A stretch of DNA of 64,000 nt from Bacteroidaceae bacterium (GTDB taxonomy: Bacteria; Bacteroidota; Bacteroidia; Bacteroidales; Bacteroidaceae). A model generated the notes under the pieces. That model had not been told where the DNA came from, searched no databases, and was given only the letters and a program-made list of their open reading frames with translations. Shown one piece after another: positions 27,590 to 35,402 of this stretch. Both the position numbers and the translations under genes were made by a program. The DNA is taken from contig JAEEGS010000013.1 in NCBI GenBank assembly GCA_016280445.1, forward strand, positions 1-64,000, given 5' to 3'. Each line of letters opens with the position of its first letter. Within the stretch, counting starts at the first letter, position 1.

Positions 27590-28445
27590 ACACACACTGA
27601 CATGCCGAAGGATCCTGACAGCCATACTGGCTACTTCCATCCTTCAATTCTTCCATCCTTCAACTCTTCACGCCCAAAGCGATGACTTTGGCATGGATTT
27701 TTCCCTTAGTGCAGAAAAGAAACTCCGTCCAGGCACACACGTCTCCATCGAGGGAGGTGTGCGCACGATGGATCACACCAAGAAAGTAGACCGTTGGACA
27801 GCAGGAATCGGGATGGAACAGCGGCTCTACCAAAATGACGTCTTCGATCTCAAAACAGATTTGAAGTGGGAATACATGTGGGTGAACTATCCCGAGCAGA
27901 CCAAAAACAAATACGAAGACTTTGAATACTTTGACGGTCAAAATTACTACACGGCCACAGAGTACATGGGCTTCAACCACCGGCATCAGTTCTGGCGCGG
28001 ACGCCACCGCACAAGCCTTAGCCTCTCAGCAGGTTACGAGCCTAACAAACGGTGGAGTTTCTCTTTGAGAGAAATGGTACAATACTCACACTTCAACAAG
28101 GGCACCACCACCATGGAACGCTACCGGGTGGATGACGAAGATGAGAATGAGCTCAATCTGCTCAAAGACAACGTGAAGCAATATAAAGCCAAGGACAGAT
28201 TTGTGTTACGTTCCAGAATCGGTGTTGCCTACAACATCCGCCATTGCCCCGTTGATCCCTATGCTACGGCCGAATACGGATGCGGGCTGCACCACAAGGC
28301 CAACAAGTGGAAATATACCGCAGGCGCCGAATTCAAACTGAACAAACAGAACAAAATCGACCTTTTCTATCGCTACCAAACCGAGGACGACGACGATGAG
28401 CCTAACGGGCACTTCCTTGGCATTGGCTACAACTTCAAATTCTGA
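27582..28445 (+). CDS. Outer-membrane beta-barrel-like protein, DUF2490 type
   Basis: The start overlaps the DUF4956 stop by 8 bases. The 287-residue protein has a signal peptide ending in LHAQS and then alternating amphipathic strands rich in aromatic residues (DLKTDLKWEYMWVNY; FWRGRHRTSLSLSAGYE), ending in GHFLGIGYNFKF. The terminal Phe and strand pattern fit an outer-membrane barrel of the DUF2490 kind. Several acidic loops (DDEDENEL, TEDDDDEP) could bind cations. Its place between DUF4956 and two exported proteins suggests a surface role. Confidence 0.72.
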   Translation: MHKHTLTCRRILTAILATSILQFFHPSTLHAQSDDFGMDFSLSAEKKLRPGTHVSIEGGVRTMDHTKKVDRWTAGIGMEQRLYQNDVFDLKTDLKWEYMWVNYPEQTKNKYEDFEYFDGQNYYTATEYMGFNHRHQFWRGRHRTSLSLSAGYEPNKRWSFSLREMVQYSHFNKGTTTMERYRVDDEDENELNLLKDNVKQYKAKDRFVLRSRIGVAYNIRHCPVDPYATAEYGCGLHHKANKWKYTAGAEFKLNKQNKIDLFYRYQTEDDDDEPNGHFLGIGYNFKF

Positions 28446-28465
28446 AACGACAAAGATTCATCGAT

Positions 28466-28858
28466 ATGAAAAAGATTTTTGCACTTACCGCAGGACTTAT
28501 GCTCACTGCATCAACTGCTTTGGCCGAGGACTTCAACCTCTACTACATTGCCAACGATGGTACTCTGGCCGAACAAAGTTGGGAAGTCTCCAGCCTGCAG
28601 AAAATCACCTTTGAAGAAGGTCAAATCAACGTGATAACGACCGGTGGTGTTGTCACCACGTTGTCTACCTCCGACGTCAAAAAACTGATCTTCTACACGG
28701 AAGAGACCGTGACAGGCATTGACAAAATCAAAGAAGACAAAAAGCCCAATCAGACAGGCAAAGTGTATGATTTGTATGGACGCCTCATCAAAACAGACGG
28801 CGACAAACTCCCCAAGGGCTTCTATATCATAGACGGGAAGAAAGCCTTCATCAAGTAA
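28466..28858 (+). CDS. Small exported protein with secretion-tail-like C-terminus
   Basis: The 130-residue protein has a signal peptide (MKKIFALTAGLMLTASTALA), a short beta-rich middle and a C-terminal VYDLYGRLIK ... LPKGFYIIDGKKAFIK. The tail resembles the short C-terminal modules seen on many exported Prevotella proteins and, loosely, Por secretion tails. No catalytic motif was found. It sits between the DUF2490 and Cthe_2159-like genes and is probably co-expressed. Confidence 0.65.
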   Translation: MKKIFALTAGLMLTASTALAEDFNLYYIANDGTLAEQSWEVSSLQKITFEEGQINVITTGGVVTTLSTSDVKKLIFYTEETVTGIDKIKEDKKPNQTGKVYDLYGRLIKTDGDKLPKGFYIIDGKKAFIK

Positions 28859-28874
28859 CAATAAACACGGACAC

Positions 28875-30290
28875 ATGAAAGCAAACATCAGAAAAATCAT
28901 TCGTCTCGTCCTATTGGCTCTTCCGCTTTGGGGAATGGGAAACATTGCCCATGCACAGAAAGTCTACATTTGCAAGGACGGAGACTATATCACCAAAGAC
29001 ATCTCCGAAGGATTGGAGATAGACCTCACCAACCAGCCTGACTCCATCACCTTCACAAAGCCCAAGATAGACCCCGTGGTCAACATTGTCTATAACGGCA
29101 CCACCGCTACGGTCAGCATCCCAATGTTCCTGGCCGACACGGTGACTTGCTCCAGTGGCAGCAGTTCCAATGTTGTCCTCACCTATGCGGGTACAGAACA
29201 GGAAATCATCTACAATGTGAGCGGGAACAGTTCTGCAGGTTCGCTCGTCATCAAGAGTGAACACAAGATGACGGTCAACCTCAACGGAGTCAACCTGACC
29301 TCCACCTTGGGTGAAGCCTTACGCTTCAAATGTGGAAAACGTACCGAACTTGTTTTGGCCAAGGGTTCTGTCAACACCTTTGCCGACACCAACGATAATG
29401 GCTTGACAGCCGATCCTACTGACAGCCACAAGGCCTGCATCTATACCAAAGGCCACTTGGAAATCTCTGGTGCTGGCACACTCAACGTAACGGGCAACTA
29501 TCACCATGCCATTGCCACCAAGGAATACATGAAGGTGAAGAAGACCGTCAATGAAATCAATATCCTGGGTTCTGTCGGCGATGCCATCCATGCAGGTCAA
29601 TACTTCCAAATCAACGGAGGTACCATCAACATCGACAAAGGCACCTTAGGTGACGGCATCCAAGCCGAGTTCAAAACCGATGACCTCGGAGCCATCATCA
29701 CAGACGATGAAGAAAACACGGGTGAGGTAATCATCAACGGTGGAACCATCAACGCCATAGCATCCGCCACGCAAGACACCAAGTGCATCAAGGCCGATGG
29801 CAACGTCACCATCAATAGCGGCACCTTGCAGCTCGATGCGATTGCACGTGGTTCACGCGGCATTCAAACCGACGGCAGCATCACCATCAACCAAGACGAA
29901 GATGCTACCACTTCTATCACCATCACTGCCCAAGGCGCCAAGTGCAATCTGGAAGAAGACGAGGACGACCCACACAAGTGCATGGGCATCAACGTGGACG
30001 GCGACATCAACATCAGTGGTGGCACCATCAACATCACCGCTTCGGGTACCAGTTCCAACGGCATGAAAGCCGATAAAAACATTACCGTCAGCGGTGGCAA
30101 TATCGACATCACCGTCCAAGGCACCAGTGCCAATGGTATGAGAATTGGCAAAAATGCCACCTTCACTGGCGGTACCACTACTGTTACCCAAACCAAAGAT
30201 GCCTCCAAAAGCCAAGGAATTGTTTACAGTGGCACACGCACCGTCGAAGCGGGAGCGACTGTCAGCGCCAGCTGGACACAAAAGAAATAA
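28875..30290 (+). CDS. Exported beta-helix carbohydrate-binding-like protein (Cthe_2159 family)
   Basis: The 471-residue protein has a signal peptide ending in AHAQ and then short beta-helical repeats rich in Asn, Gly and Thr (INGGTINIDKG; VTINSGTLQL; INISGGTINITASG; ITVSGGNIDITVQG). The layout fits the Cthe_2159 carbohydrate-binding family, whose type member binds acidic polysaccharide with calcium. Acidic residues at repeat turns could supply metal sites. In other genomes members of this family adjoin VTC and DUF4956 genes, which fits the context here. It is the last gene before a terminator. Confidence 0.78.
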   Translation: MKANIRKIIRLVLLALPLWGMGNIAHAQKVYICKDGDYITKDISEGLEIDLTNQPDSITFTKPKIDPVVNIVYNGTTATVSIPMFLADTVTCSSGSSSNVVLTYAGTEQEIIYNVSGNSSAGSLVIKSEHKMTVNLNGVNLTSTLGEALRFKCGKRTELVLAKGSVNTFADTNDNGLTADPTDSHKACIYTKGHLEISGAGTLNVTGNYHHAIATKEYMKVKKTVNEINILGSVGDAIHAGQYFQINGGTINIDKGTLGDGIQAEFKTDDLGAIITDDEENTGEVIINGGTINAIASATQDTKCIKADGNVTINSGTLQLDAIARGSRGIQTDGSITINQDEDATTSITITAQGAKCNLEEDEDDPHKCMGINVDGDINISGGTINITASGTSSNGMKADKNITVSGGNIDITVQGTSANGMRIGKNATFTGGTTTVTQTKDASKSQGIVYSGTRTVEAGATVSASWTQKK

Positions 30291-30306
30291 CAACAAGGAA
30301 TATTAT

Positions 30307-30363
30307 AAAAAAACGGATTTGACTCTGTCGAACGAAAGGTTCTGGAGTCAAATCCGTTTTTTA
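30307..30363. terminator. Bidirectional intrinsic terminator
   Basis: Arms AAAAAACGGATTTGACTC and GAGTCAAATCCGTTTTTT pair perfectly (18 bp) around a 19-base loop. It lies between convergent genes. Confidence 0.88.
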
Positions 30364-30376
30364 TTGTCCCTTTTTC

Positions 30377-31462
30377 TTATTTAAGGCTTCTTTTCTTCGG
30401 ATTGATGTCAAGTGGCTCTCCATACTGCTTCAGGATGCGCTCACCCTCAGCGTTGGAGATTTCTTTGTCGTTCTTGTAGTAAGTGCTCTCCATCTCGTCC
30501 TTCTGATAGTTATAAGACTGCTGGTCGACGAAACGGTACTTGGGTTGGCTTTTCTCTATTGCGGTGTACTCCGCACGGAAACAACCCGTTCCGCAACCTC
30601 CTGCTGAACCCACCACTTGAGGGTGAAATAGGAGATGCGTCTTGTAATACGTAGAGGCAAGCATCAGAATGTTGTCTTGCACGATGGAATAGATGCCCTG
30701 ATTTTCCTCGTTTTCAGAGAGAAGCCACAACTCAGGATTATCATCCTCGTCAAAGTCATAAAGGACATACTTCGTGTATTTCACCTTCTCTTCCAATTGA
30801 TAGAGGTTGTCATACTGCCTGCACATCCGGTCGATGTTCTCGATTTGGGTTTCTGAGAACTTGGGGCGCATGCCGTCCCATTGATAAGTGTGCTTGATGG
30901 AGAAGCCCCAAGGCATGATGTACTCTTCCACCACTACAGCCTTTCCCTGCTGTGGCAGTTTGATGTGCACCATATCAACGCAAGGGTCGTTATACGAGGG
31001 CACGAAATTCGACAACACATGATTCTCTGGGGTGAGCGTCTTCTTGGCAGCATCGTAGTCGTAGAAGAGCGCAATGGGATGAGGTGTCAACCCATGATAA
31101 GGGGTATAGACAACGGCAAAGAGTTTGTGGCCGTTCGAGCGTTTCCACACACAAGCCGCAATGTCTTCGCCATCATCGCCCAACTCTTGAGCGCTGATGT
31201 AACCATTCGGACGATCCACCACGATGGCATAGGCATCCTCATCGCCCGTGTTGGTGACTGGATGCGCCAGAAGTTCACTGCCTGGCACAGTTCGCCACGT
31301 GTTGTTGAAAGCCTTGAACAACGTGAGAATATCACCATCCTTTACGCCCGTAATGGTCTTCTTTGCCCAACCCGCGCTGATTTCTTCATCGCTGTAGTTC
31401 TTCTGTGCCGACACCATCAGAGTGCACATGAGGCACACAAATGTCAAAATATTCTTCTTCAT
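30377..31462 (-). CDS. Exported protein of unknown function, paralogue A
   Basis: The 361-residue protein has a signal peptide (MKKNILTFVCLMCTLMVSAQ) without a lipobox cysteine. It shares with the next gene the block NGHKLFAV, a YDYDAAKKTLTPE stretch and an acidic DFDEDDNPELWLLSENEE loop. The loop looks like an FG-GAP or EF-hand type metal site before a beta strand. No enzyme motif was found. It follows paralogue B by 13 bases and ends at the shared terminator. Confidence 0.7.
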   Translation of the reverse strand: MKKNILTFVCLMCTLMVSAQKNYSDEEISAGWAKKTITGVKDGDILTLFKAFNNTWRTVPGSELLAHPVTNTGDEDAYAIVVDRPNGYISAQELGDDGEDIAACVWKRSNGHKLFAVVYTPYHGLTPHPIALFYDYDAAKKTLTPENHVLSNFVPSYNDPCVDMVHIKLPQQGKAVVVEEYIMPWGFSIKHTYQWDGMRPKFSETQIENIDRMCRQYDNLYQLEEKVKYTKYVLYDFDEDDNPELWLLSENEENQGIYSIVQDNILMLASTYYKTHLLFHPQVVGSAGGCGTGCFRAEYTAIEKSQPKYRFVDQQSYNYQKDEMESTYYKNDKEISNAEGERILKQYGEPLDINPKKRSLK

Positions 31463-31475
31463 ATCGCTTACTTAT

Positions 31476-32663
31476 TTATTTCGCCATCTTATACCATCTG
31501 GGCTTTATCAACCTTGCTTTGCCCTTGATGTTCTTCTTGATTTCTTGGGCTTCAGCCGCGCCGATTTCCCTGTCACCGATGTAGTATTCGTGTTTTTCTT
31601 CCACTTGGAAGTCGGTGAACTCTTGCCACTTCGTGCTATTTCTCACAGTGACATAGTGGTTATAGTAGGAAGGGCCACCAGCAGGATAGCCGATACCCAC
31701 CCATCCATTGCCGATGGAAGGACGCTTTCCCTCACTCTCCGTAATGAGAAGCGACGGAGAACCTTCTTCGCCAAAGCAGAAGATGGCACCATCCTCATCT
31801 TTGGCCGTGCGCACCCACACTTCCTCGCCGCCATCACCGTCAATGTCGATGAGGGCAAACTTGGTCAATGTATAGTGTATATCGTCGAGGTCTTCCTTGC
31901 GGTATTCTTCTTCCAACTGCGAGGTCCAACCCGTGTCGTGACCAACATATTTCAGGTTCTGTCCGTCAAAGGTGTAGATGGCATTGAAGAAGATGAGTGC
32001 TCCTCTTTCCTCCACCTCCATCACTTTTCCTTCGTGCGGCAGGCGGTAGAGTTCTATCGGTTTTTCAGGGAAAATCAAGTGTTCCTTCTTCACCGGCGAC
32101 TCCTCGGGAGTGAGCGTCTTCTTGGCAGGGTCGTAGTCGTAGAAGCAGACAAACTCGCCCATATCGTTGCGAGCCTTGCCCATGTTGACGGCAAACAATT
32201 TGTGGCCGTTCTTGCGGCCCCACACACAGGCAGTCACCACGCTCAGGTCTTCACCCTCGAACCAAGACGACTCCACATAGCCGTTCTTCCTATCGACGAT
32301 GGAACCTTCTTCATAGAAACCATCGTCGGGCACCGATGCGGGGTCAGCCTGGTGCATGATGCGGTTGCCCTCATGGGTGGGCCACTCCTTGTTGAAGGCT
32401 CCGAAGAGCGCCACAATGTCGCTCTTGCCACCTGTCACCTGAATGGTGCGCTGTTGCCAATACTTCGCCACATCGCTGGCATCGTAGATACCGCTCTGCC
32501 CTTCCATCTCCTCGTCGGGCACTTCTGTCCCTTCCGTGCTTGCCTCAGCAGCCACAGAGTCTGTTTTTTTCTCATCAGCAGCGGCATTGCCACCCTGTTT
32601 GCAACCCATCATTCCCAAAAGGGGAAGGGTTATTGCAATCACATAAATGATATTCTTCTTCAT
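31476..32663 (-). CDS. Lipoprotein of unknown function, paralogue B
   Basis: The 395-residue protein has a lipoprotein signal (LPLLGMMGCKQGG) followed by an acidic spacer. It shares NGHKLFAV, YDYDPAKKTLTPEE and an acidic loop (IDIDGDGGEEVWV) with paralogue A, so the two arose by duplication. The DxDGDG loop is a good calcium-site candidate. Function unknown. Upstream lies a 248-base A/T-rich gap with repeated CAATAATTG motifs and no clear promoter box. Confidence 0.7.
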   Translation of the reverse strand: MKKNIIYVIAITLPLLGMMGCKQGGNAAADEKKTDSVAAEASTEGTEVPDEEMEGQSGIYDASDVAKYWQQRTIQVTGGKSDIVALFGAFNKEWPTHEGNRIMHQADPASVPDDGFYEEGSIVDRKNGYVESSWFEGEDLSVVTACVWGRKNGHKLFAVNMGKARNDMGEFVCFYDYDPAKKTLTPEESPVKKEHLIFPEKPIELYRLPHEGKVMEVEERGALIFFNAIYTFDGQNLKYVGHDTGWTSQLEEEYRKEDLDDIHYTLTKFALIDIDGDGGEEVWVRTAKDEDGAIFCFGEEGSPSLLITESEGKRPSIGNGWVGIGYPAGGPSYYNHYVTVRNSTKWQEFTDFQVEEKHEYYIGDREIGAAEAQEIKKNIKGKARLIKPRWYKMAK

Positions 32664-32737
32664 AAGTAGTTGTTCAAAATGAATTATGCCTATTATATTA
32701 ATCTTGCTCCTTCGCCTCCTTCTGAGGCTTGGAAAAA

Positions 32738-32870
32738 CAATAATTGGCTACGACCAGCTAAAGGGTTCCCAATAATTGACAATAATTGGTTCCAATAATT
32801 ATTTTTCGAGGGCCTAATTCCTTTATTTTTATTATTGGACAAATTTTTTGGTAATTATTGGCAATTATTG
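32738..32870. repeat. Cluster of CAATAATTG motifs in inverted arrangement
   Basis: CAATAATTG occurs at 32738, 32770 and 32780, with CAATAATTA at 32793. Inverted forms occur at 32829 (TTATTATTG), 32852 (TAATTATTG) and 32862 (CAATTATTG). The left half is roughly the reverse complement of the right half, so a long imperfect hairpin is possible. It lies between two minus-strand lipoprotein genes. Confidence 0.6.
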
Positions 32871-32911
32871 TTTTTCGAAACACCAAGGGTGTTGAGAGCC
32901 AAACATATTAA

Positions 32912-33919
32912 TTATTCTGGGTAATTATAGTATCCGCCCACCTCATGCTGCACCAGTTTGTCGCCCTTGATGGTCATCCAGCCGAAGCCGGTGCTTTCAG
33001 CAGAAAAGTGCATATAAAGCAGTTCGATGCCATCAGGACCGATGAAGGCCGCATCGTAGATGTTGGGATAGTATTCCCCGTCGTCGTCCACATGCCACGT
33101 GAAGCCATCCCCTTCGAAGTATTGAGCCTCATCGCTGTACGACCAGATGTCGTCGCCACACATCAACACCTCGACCGCAATGCACTGCTTGCCCTTGGGC
33201 TTGAACTGGATGAATCCCGTCTGGTAGTCTTGGCCGATAGTGGTTGTCAAAGCCGAGCGGTCGGCCTTCATGCCATACTTCTCCTCCATCTTCTTCACCA
33301 CATCGGCAGGCAGCGGCTTGCGCTGAAGTTCAGACGACCTCTTCACAGCCAGTTGTGTTCGGGAATTGACATACTCATCGGCCAGCAGCCACAGCATCGT
33401 GAAGCAATAACCATCCTCCTGCAACTTCTTAAGGTCCTTAGGGTTGTTGAACTTGAACTTCAAGCCCTGCATGGGGTTCTGGGGAGAACGCAGCATCGCG
33501 TTGTCGGCATTCTTGCTTTTCACGTCCTCCACAAAGGTCACATCACAGAGTTGGTCGTCTTTGCCAATCACTTTCGTGTAAGAGTTCTTCTGCTGGCGCA
33601 TTCTTTCCTGAATCCGCCACGATTCCTGATATTCCGGGCCATCGTCGGCAGAGGGCTTGTCGAGTGAAGTCCAATACACCACCTCCACCACCTGTCCATC
33701 TTCAGGGTTTGTCCTCACATAGAGAGGCACAGGAGGCACACTGGTTGGCAAGCCAGCCATGCGTTCAACGGCTTCCAACTCAGAGTTCTCTGGCAGTGAG
33801 TCGGTGATTGCCACTACAGAATCCGAGTCGGCCTCACCGCCTCCCTTCGTTGTGTTTCCTGTGCATGCCACCATCGCGGCAGCCAGAAACATCGTTCCTA
33901 AAACAGTCGTCTTTCCCAT
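32912..33919 (-). CDS. Lipoprotein of unknown function, third member of the cluster
   Basis: The start at 33919 (MGKTTVLGTMFLAAAMVACTGN) gives a compact lipoprotein signal; an ATG at 33925 would add two residues. The 335-residue protein has an acidic region after the lipobox, a central KFKFNNPKDLKKLQEDGYCFTM block and a C-terminal part with HVDDDGEYYPNIYDAAFIGPDG. The acidic turn is in a position like the metal-site loops of the two downstream proteins, although the similarity is weak. Function unknown. Confidence 0.65.
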   Translation of the reverse strand: MGKTTVLGTMFLAAAMVACTGNTTKGGGEADSDSVVAITDSLPENSELEAVERMAGLPTSVPPVPLYVRTNPEDGQVVEVVYWTSLDKPSADDGPEYQESWRIQERMRQQKNSYTKVIGKDDQLCDVTFVEDVKSKNADNAMLRSPQNPMQGLKFKFNNPKDLKKLQEDGYCFTMLWLLADEYVNSRTQLAVKRSSELQRKPLPADVVKKMEEKYGMKADRSALTTTIGQDYQTGFIQFKPKGKQCIAVEVLMCGDDIWSYSDEAQYFEGDGFTWHVDDDGEYYPNIYDAAFIGPDGIELLYMHFSAESTGFGWMTIKGDKLVQHEVGGYYNYPE

Positions 33920-33950
33920 ATCCATGTAAGTTTTAGTGATAAATTCTCGG

Positions 33951-33958
33951 CAAATGTA
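33951..33958 (-). promoter_or_regulatory. Promoter of the lipoprotein trio
   Basis: The minus strand reads TACATTTGCC, 31 bases before the start at 33919. It is the only box seen for the three genes downstream. Confidence 0.65.
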
Positions 33959-33990
33959 CAAAGAAAAAAGGACACCCACACAAGAAAAGG

Positions 33991-34030
33991 CAAAAAAAAG
34001 GCAGGCAGCCACGTTTTGTGCTGCCTGCCT
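33991..34030 (-). terminator. Terminator of the three-module lipocalin-like gene
   Basis: On the minus strand GGCAGGCAG pairs with CTGCCTGCC and is followed by eight T residues. The flanking bases match those of the terminator at 35330-35370, so the terminator was duplicated with its gene. Confidence 0.85.
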
Positions 34031-34062
34031 TGCTGTTTCTGTGCTTATAGGGCCTTGCTTGA

Positions 34063-35130
34063 CTATTGCTTATACAGCTTTGCCGTTACTGGCATCGATT
34101 GGCCTTCCATTGAGGCTGTTCCTGTCAAGGTAACGGTTGCGCCATCGATGGTGAAGGAGCCCGAGATTTCAGGGCCATTATCCAACGTCATCGTGAGTTC
34201 ACCACCCACCTTTCCACCTACATTGGTATAAGTGATGCTGTAGGAATCAATGTGAGGATCGCCTTCGATGTACAGTTCAGGGGCTTCACCAAACACAAAG
34301 ATGCTGCCCACAGGAGAACCCGGTATGTTGCATTCTGTCATCTCCCATCTGCCTTTGATGCTGTTATTAGCAGAAGGATAGGTGTAGTTGGGCCTCTTCA
34401 ACACGATACCGAATTTATCTTTGTCATCGGAGCCTCTGGTCTTGGCTTTAATTCTAACTACCCCATACTCACCAGTGAGGACGTTGCCACCGCTCACCAC
34501 CACCAGCTTGCCTGATGTCATTTGATTGCCTTCGTCATCAAAGATGTTGAACACGATGCGACCATCTCCTTTTGTTTCACTGGTGCATTTGCCTGACTGG
34601 TAGTTTGCAATCACCCATGTACCGTCCGCTTTGAACGTAAGAGTCTTACCTTCAGCAGCAGGGTCACCTTCATCTCTCATGATAATCCAGTTGCCCACCA
34701 TGCGTTCGTCTATCACAACTTCTTCGCCACCTCCAGAGTCCTTCTTCTTCAGAGTTATTGTGTAAGTTCTCGTGCGGCCCTCAGAGGTCACAACCACAGA
34801 GCCTGTGCAGAAATCGCCATCCACTCGGAAACTGCCCTGCATGGTCATGCCGTTGATTTTGGCCGTGAAGGTTCCTTTTGAACTGTCGTAGGTATATGTG
34901 CCCTGATCACGTCCCTGAGTGAAAGTACCATCGGCTTTGAAGGTCATTTCGCTGTCAACTCGTGGACCATCGGTAGGCAAGACTGATTGAACAATCCATG
35001 TGCCTACAAGCTTGGAGTTGTCGGGGGTGCCGCCACCGCCGCCATCACTATCGCTGCTGCAAGCAACAGACATGCATGCTCCCATTACTATCAGCGCCAT
35101 AGCACTGAGCCATTGAAAAGTTTTCTTCAT
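34063..35130 (-). CDS. Lipocalin-like surface lipoprotein, three modules
   Basis: The 355-residue protein has a lipoprotein signal (lipobox at Cys24, SVACSSDSD). Acidic residues right after the cysteine recall the surface-export signal of Bacteroidetes lipoproteins. Three lipocalin-like beta modules follow: LVGTWIVQS (about 40-145), MVGNWIIMRDEG (150-265) and IKGRWEMTEC (270-355). The repeated FKADGT turn is typical of this group. The ligand is unknown. It is the shorter of a tandem pair with 35403-37115. Confidence 0.78.
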   Translation of the reverse strand: MKKTFQWLSAMALIVMGACMSVACSSDSDGGGGGTPDNSKLVGTWIVQSVLPTDGPRVDSEMTFKADGTFTQGRDQGTYTYDSSKGTFTAKINGMTMQGSFRVDGDFCTGSVVVTSEGRTRTYTITLKKKDSGGGEEVVIDERMVGNWIIMRDEGDPAAEGKTLTFKADGTWVIANYQSGKCTSETKGDGRIVFNIFDDEGNQMTSGKLVVVSGGNVLTGEYGVVRIKAKTRGSDDKDKFGIVLKRPNYTYPSANNSIKGRWEMTECNIPGSPVGSIFVFGEAPELYIEGDPHIDSYSITYTNVGGKVGGELTMTLDNGPEISGSFTIDGATVTLTGTASMEGQSMPVTAKLYKQ

Positions 35131-35179
35131 GATTTCGTTGTTTTAGGTTAAATAAAGTTTGTTGTCGATTATTTTCTTC

Positions 35180-35187
35180 GCAAAGAT
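35180..35187 (-). promoter_or_regulatory. Promoter of the three-module lipocalin-like gene
   Basis: TATCTTTGC on the minus strand, 50 bases before the start at 35130. The same box in similar sequence precedes the paralogue at 37216-37223. Nothing else was seen in this 272-base gap apart from the paralogue's terminator. Confidence 0.72.
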
Positions 35188-35329
35188 ATGCCTTTCCTTA
35201 TTGAAAATACAAAAAAGAGGATTCTTTGTTGGTTTTCACGTATTTTCAGTTTCCCCACGAGAAGAACTCTTCCATTTTGTCACCTCTACATTGCAAAACG
35301 GATGTATTCCCCCAAGCACAAGAAAAGGC

Positions 35330-35370
35330 AAAAAAAAAGGCAGGCGGACACATTTTGTGCCGCTCGCCCC
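35330..35370 (-). terminator. Terminator of the five-module lipocalin-like gene
   Basis: On the minus strand GGCGAGCGG pairs imperfectly with CCGCCTGCC and is followed by a run of nine T residues. The region AAGAAAAGGCAAAAAAAA next to it is shared with the terminator at 33991-34030. Confidence 0.78.
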
Positions 35371-35402
35371 TATGTTTTTGCCTGTTAATAGGAGATGTAT
35401 GG

